A stretch of 6,632 nt of DNA from Gemmataceae bacterium (GTDB taxonomy: Bacteria > Planctomycetota > Planctomycetia > Gemmatales > Gemmataceae): the NCBI GenBank assembly GCA_947490035.1, contig CANLGS010000235.1, positions 1-6,632 on the forward strand. The letters are read 5' to 3'. Positions 5,813 through 6,632 of this stretch are shown here, piece by piece. The first letter of the stretch is position 1, and every line of letters begins with the position of its first letter. The position numbers were made by a program, and so were the translations under genes. The notes beneath the pieces were generated by a model. The model was given only the letters and a program-made list of their open reading frames with translations. It was not told the origin of the DNA and did no database searches.

Positions 5813-6277
5813 GTGTTCAGTTTTCTCCCAGGAGAGTCCACATGTTGCGCCCTTGTTCTGTCGTGTCTCGCGCTTGCGGCGATTGCACCCGCACGCGCCG
5901 TTGCCCAGCCGGGGCTTCCCGCCGTTCAGATCATCGACGCGAAAGTCGAAAAGGGCCGACTGGCCTGGACTGAAACGCAGACGGTGCCCGTGCGGAAGGT
6001 GGTCGAGGCGACTGTCGACGTGAACGGGATGAACGTGGTGGAAAAGCGGGAGGTGACGGTGTACGAATCGGTCACGGTGGCGCGGGCGTTCGAACCGAAG
6101 CAATTCAAGGCGACGGACGCGAGCGGGAAAGCCATCGACGCGGAGAAGCTCGCGGACCCGCTGAAGGAGACGGCACCCGTGGTGCTCATCTCCGGTCCGA
6201 TCCCCGAGAAGCACCGCGCGCTGTTCAAGGACAGGACCGTGTTCGTCGAAGTGCTGCCGGCCGCACCGCCGAAATAA
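5813..6277 (+). CDS. small secreted protein of unknown function; start region apparently frameshifted
   Basis: The intact frame gives 154 residues from GTG 5813. I do not recognise the product. It has a hydrophobic signal sequence (ALVLSCLALAAIAPARAVAQ, residues 13-32), then about 120 soluble residues with alternating beta-strand-like segments (such as VVEKREVTVYESVTVARAF), a middle charged stretch and a Pro/Ala tail, so an exported periplasmic or surface protein is inferred. The start is odd. GTG 5813 gives a signal peptide without the usual positive n-region and lies about three bases upstream of the predicted transcript start, although AGGG at 5805-5808 could pass as its ribosome site. ATG 5842 has an excellent AGGAGAG five bases away but is in another frame, ending at 5973. 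Removing one C from CCC 5850-5852 would give MLRLVLSCLALAA, a textbook signal peptide. The gene may therefore be broken, wrongly sequenced, or truly start at 5813. Its stop is 8 bases from the mutS stop. Confidence 0.65.
   Translation: MFSFLPGESTCCALVLSCLALAAIAPARAVAQPGLPAVQIIDAKVEKGRLAWTETQTVPVRKVVEATVDVNGMNVVEKREVTVYESVTVARAFEPKQFKATDASGKAIDAEKLADPLKETAPVVLISGPIPEKHRALFKDRTVFVEVLPAAPPK
5830..5844 (+). promoter_or_regulatory. strong ribosome binding site with out-of-frame ATG
   Basis: AGGAGAG at 5830-5836, then five bases, then ATG at 5842-5844. This is the best start signal in the window, yet translation from it runs in the wrong frame for the downstream protein and stops at TGA 5971-5973 after 43 residues rich in Arg and Cys. 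The fit of promoter, leader and ribosome site suggests it was, or is, the true start of the secreted-protein gene. Confidence 0.6.
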
Positions 6278-6285
6278 GGGGCGGT

Positions 6286-6632
6286 TCAGAACGGCACGTC
6301 TTCGGTGTCGCCGAACAGGTTGGGTCCGCTCTCCTGCGGCTTCGGCTTCGGCTTGCGACGCGGCGCCTCCGGCGGCAGCGTTACCTTTTCCTTCGGTAGC
6401 GGTGGTGCCTCGGCGGGCGCCGCCTCGCGCACGATCGAAGCCGACACGCCCGGCAGTTCGTGCTGCTTCTCCAGCGTCGCCAGCACCGCAGTCGCGCGGC
6501 TCACGACGGCGTCGGGAACGCCCGCGAGCCGCGCGACGTGGATGCCGTAACTCCGCTCCGCGTTGCCCGGCGCAATCTTGTGTAGGAAGATGATCTCGTC
6601 CTTCAACTCGCGCACCAGCACGTTGTAATTCC
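6286..6632 (-). CDS. DNA mismatch repair protein MutS, C-terminal part (cut by window edge)
   Basis: 114 codons are visible; the gene continues beyond the right edge, so the mismatch-binding and most of the ATPase domains are not seen. The visible part starts at NYNVLVREL and holds the family's late ATPase/dimer region: [20 protein letters not shown] (residues 13-32 of the visible part), then ARLAGVP and the helix-turn-helix-like [14 protein letters not shown]. The FLHK-x-x-x-G-x-A-x-x-SYGIHVA pattern is that of MutS1, which recognises mismatches as a dimer and works with MutL, rather than MutS2. After it come about 60 residues rich in Pro, Ala and Lys ([19 protein letters not shown]), then [13 protein letters not shown] at the end. 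The N-L-F could be a degenerate sliding-clamp contact of the Q-x-x-L-F kind, lacking the Gln at the expected place. It converges on the secreted-protein gene with an 8-base gap and no visible terminator. Confidence 0.9.
   Translation of the reverse strand, partial: NYNVLVRELKDEIIFLHKIAPGNAERSYGIHVARLAGVPDAVVSRATAVLATLEKQHELPGVSASIVREAAPAEAPPLPKEKVTLPPEAPRRKPKPKPQESGPNLFGDTEDVPF

Noticed and set aside
5686..5841. N-terminal extension of the epimerase to GTG 5841
   Set aside because: The 52 added residues are unlike the family, and they would cross both dyads and the promoter at 5781-5809.
5852..5866. Lipobox-like V-L-S-C in the secreted protein
   Set aside because: Leu at the -2 position is atypical and too little n-region precedes it; a normal signal peptidase I site after AVA or ARA fits better.
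6278..6285. Terminator between the convergent secreted-protein and mutS genes
   Set aside because: Only 8 bases separate the stops and no hairpin with a T-run is visible there.

Overview
The window (6,632 bases, roughly two-thirds G+C) reads like a chromosomal piece of a planctomycete, most likely of the Gemmata group. This is inferred from gene content: a soluble Ser/Thr kinase with an HGDxKP catalytic loop, a membrane protein with CxxC zinc ribbons at its N-terminus, a long double ABC-2 permease, and intergenic palindromic repeats. No database search was possible.

Layout, left to right. 1-196: non-coding leader with a short direct repeat and a good ribosome binding site. 197-1207 (+): eukaryotic-type Ser/Thr protein kinase. 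1208-1479: intergenic region with a striking paired inverted repeat (1227-1334), built like a REP/BIME element with GTAG feet, then a candidate sigma-70 promoter. 1480-3405 (+): membrane protein with two zinc ribbons, one membrane segment and a large alpha-helical domain. 3405-5051 (+): 12-helix ABC-2-type permease made of two related halves; its GTG start shares one base with the preceding stop codon. 5052-5190: a 115-base near-perfect palindrome between convergent genes. 5191-5685 (-): RmlC-like sugar epimerase/cupin. 5686-5841: divergent control region with two dyads and a strong-looking TTGACA promoter. 5813/5842-6277 (+): small secreted protein whose well-placed ATG is one base out of frame with its signal peptide. 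6286-6632 (-): C-terminal end of the mismatch repair protein MutS, cut by the window edge.

The only clear operon is the zinc-ribbon protein plus permease, which are likely translationally coupled. The kinase, epimerase, secreted protein and MutS look like independent units, and I see no shared pathway. I do not see a new multi-gene defence or mobile system. The best leads are the REP-like pair, the apparent +1 frameshift at the start of the secreted protein, the long palindrome at 5065-5179, and the dyads abutting the promoter at 5781.
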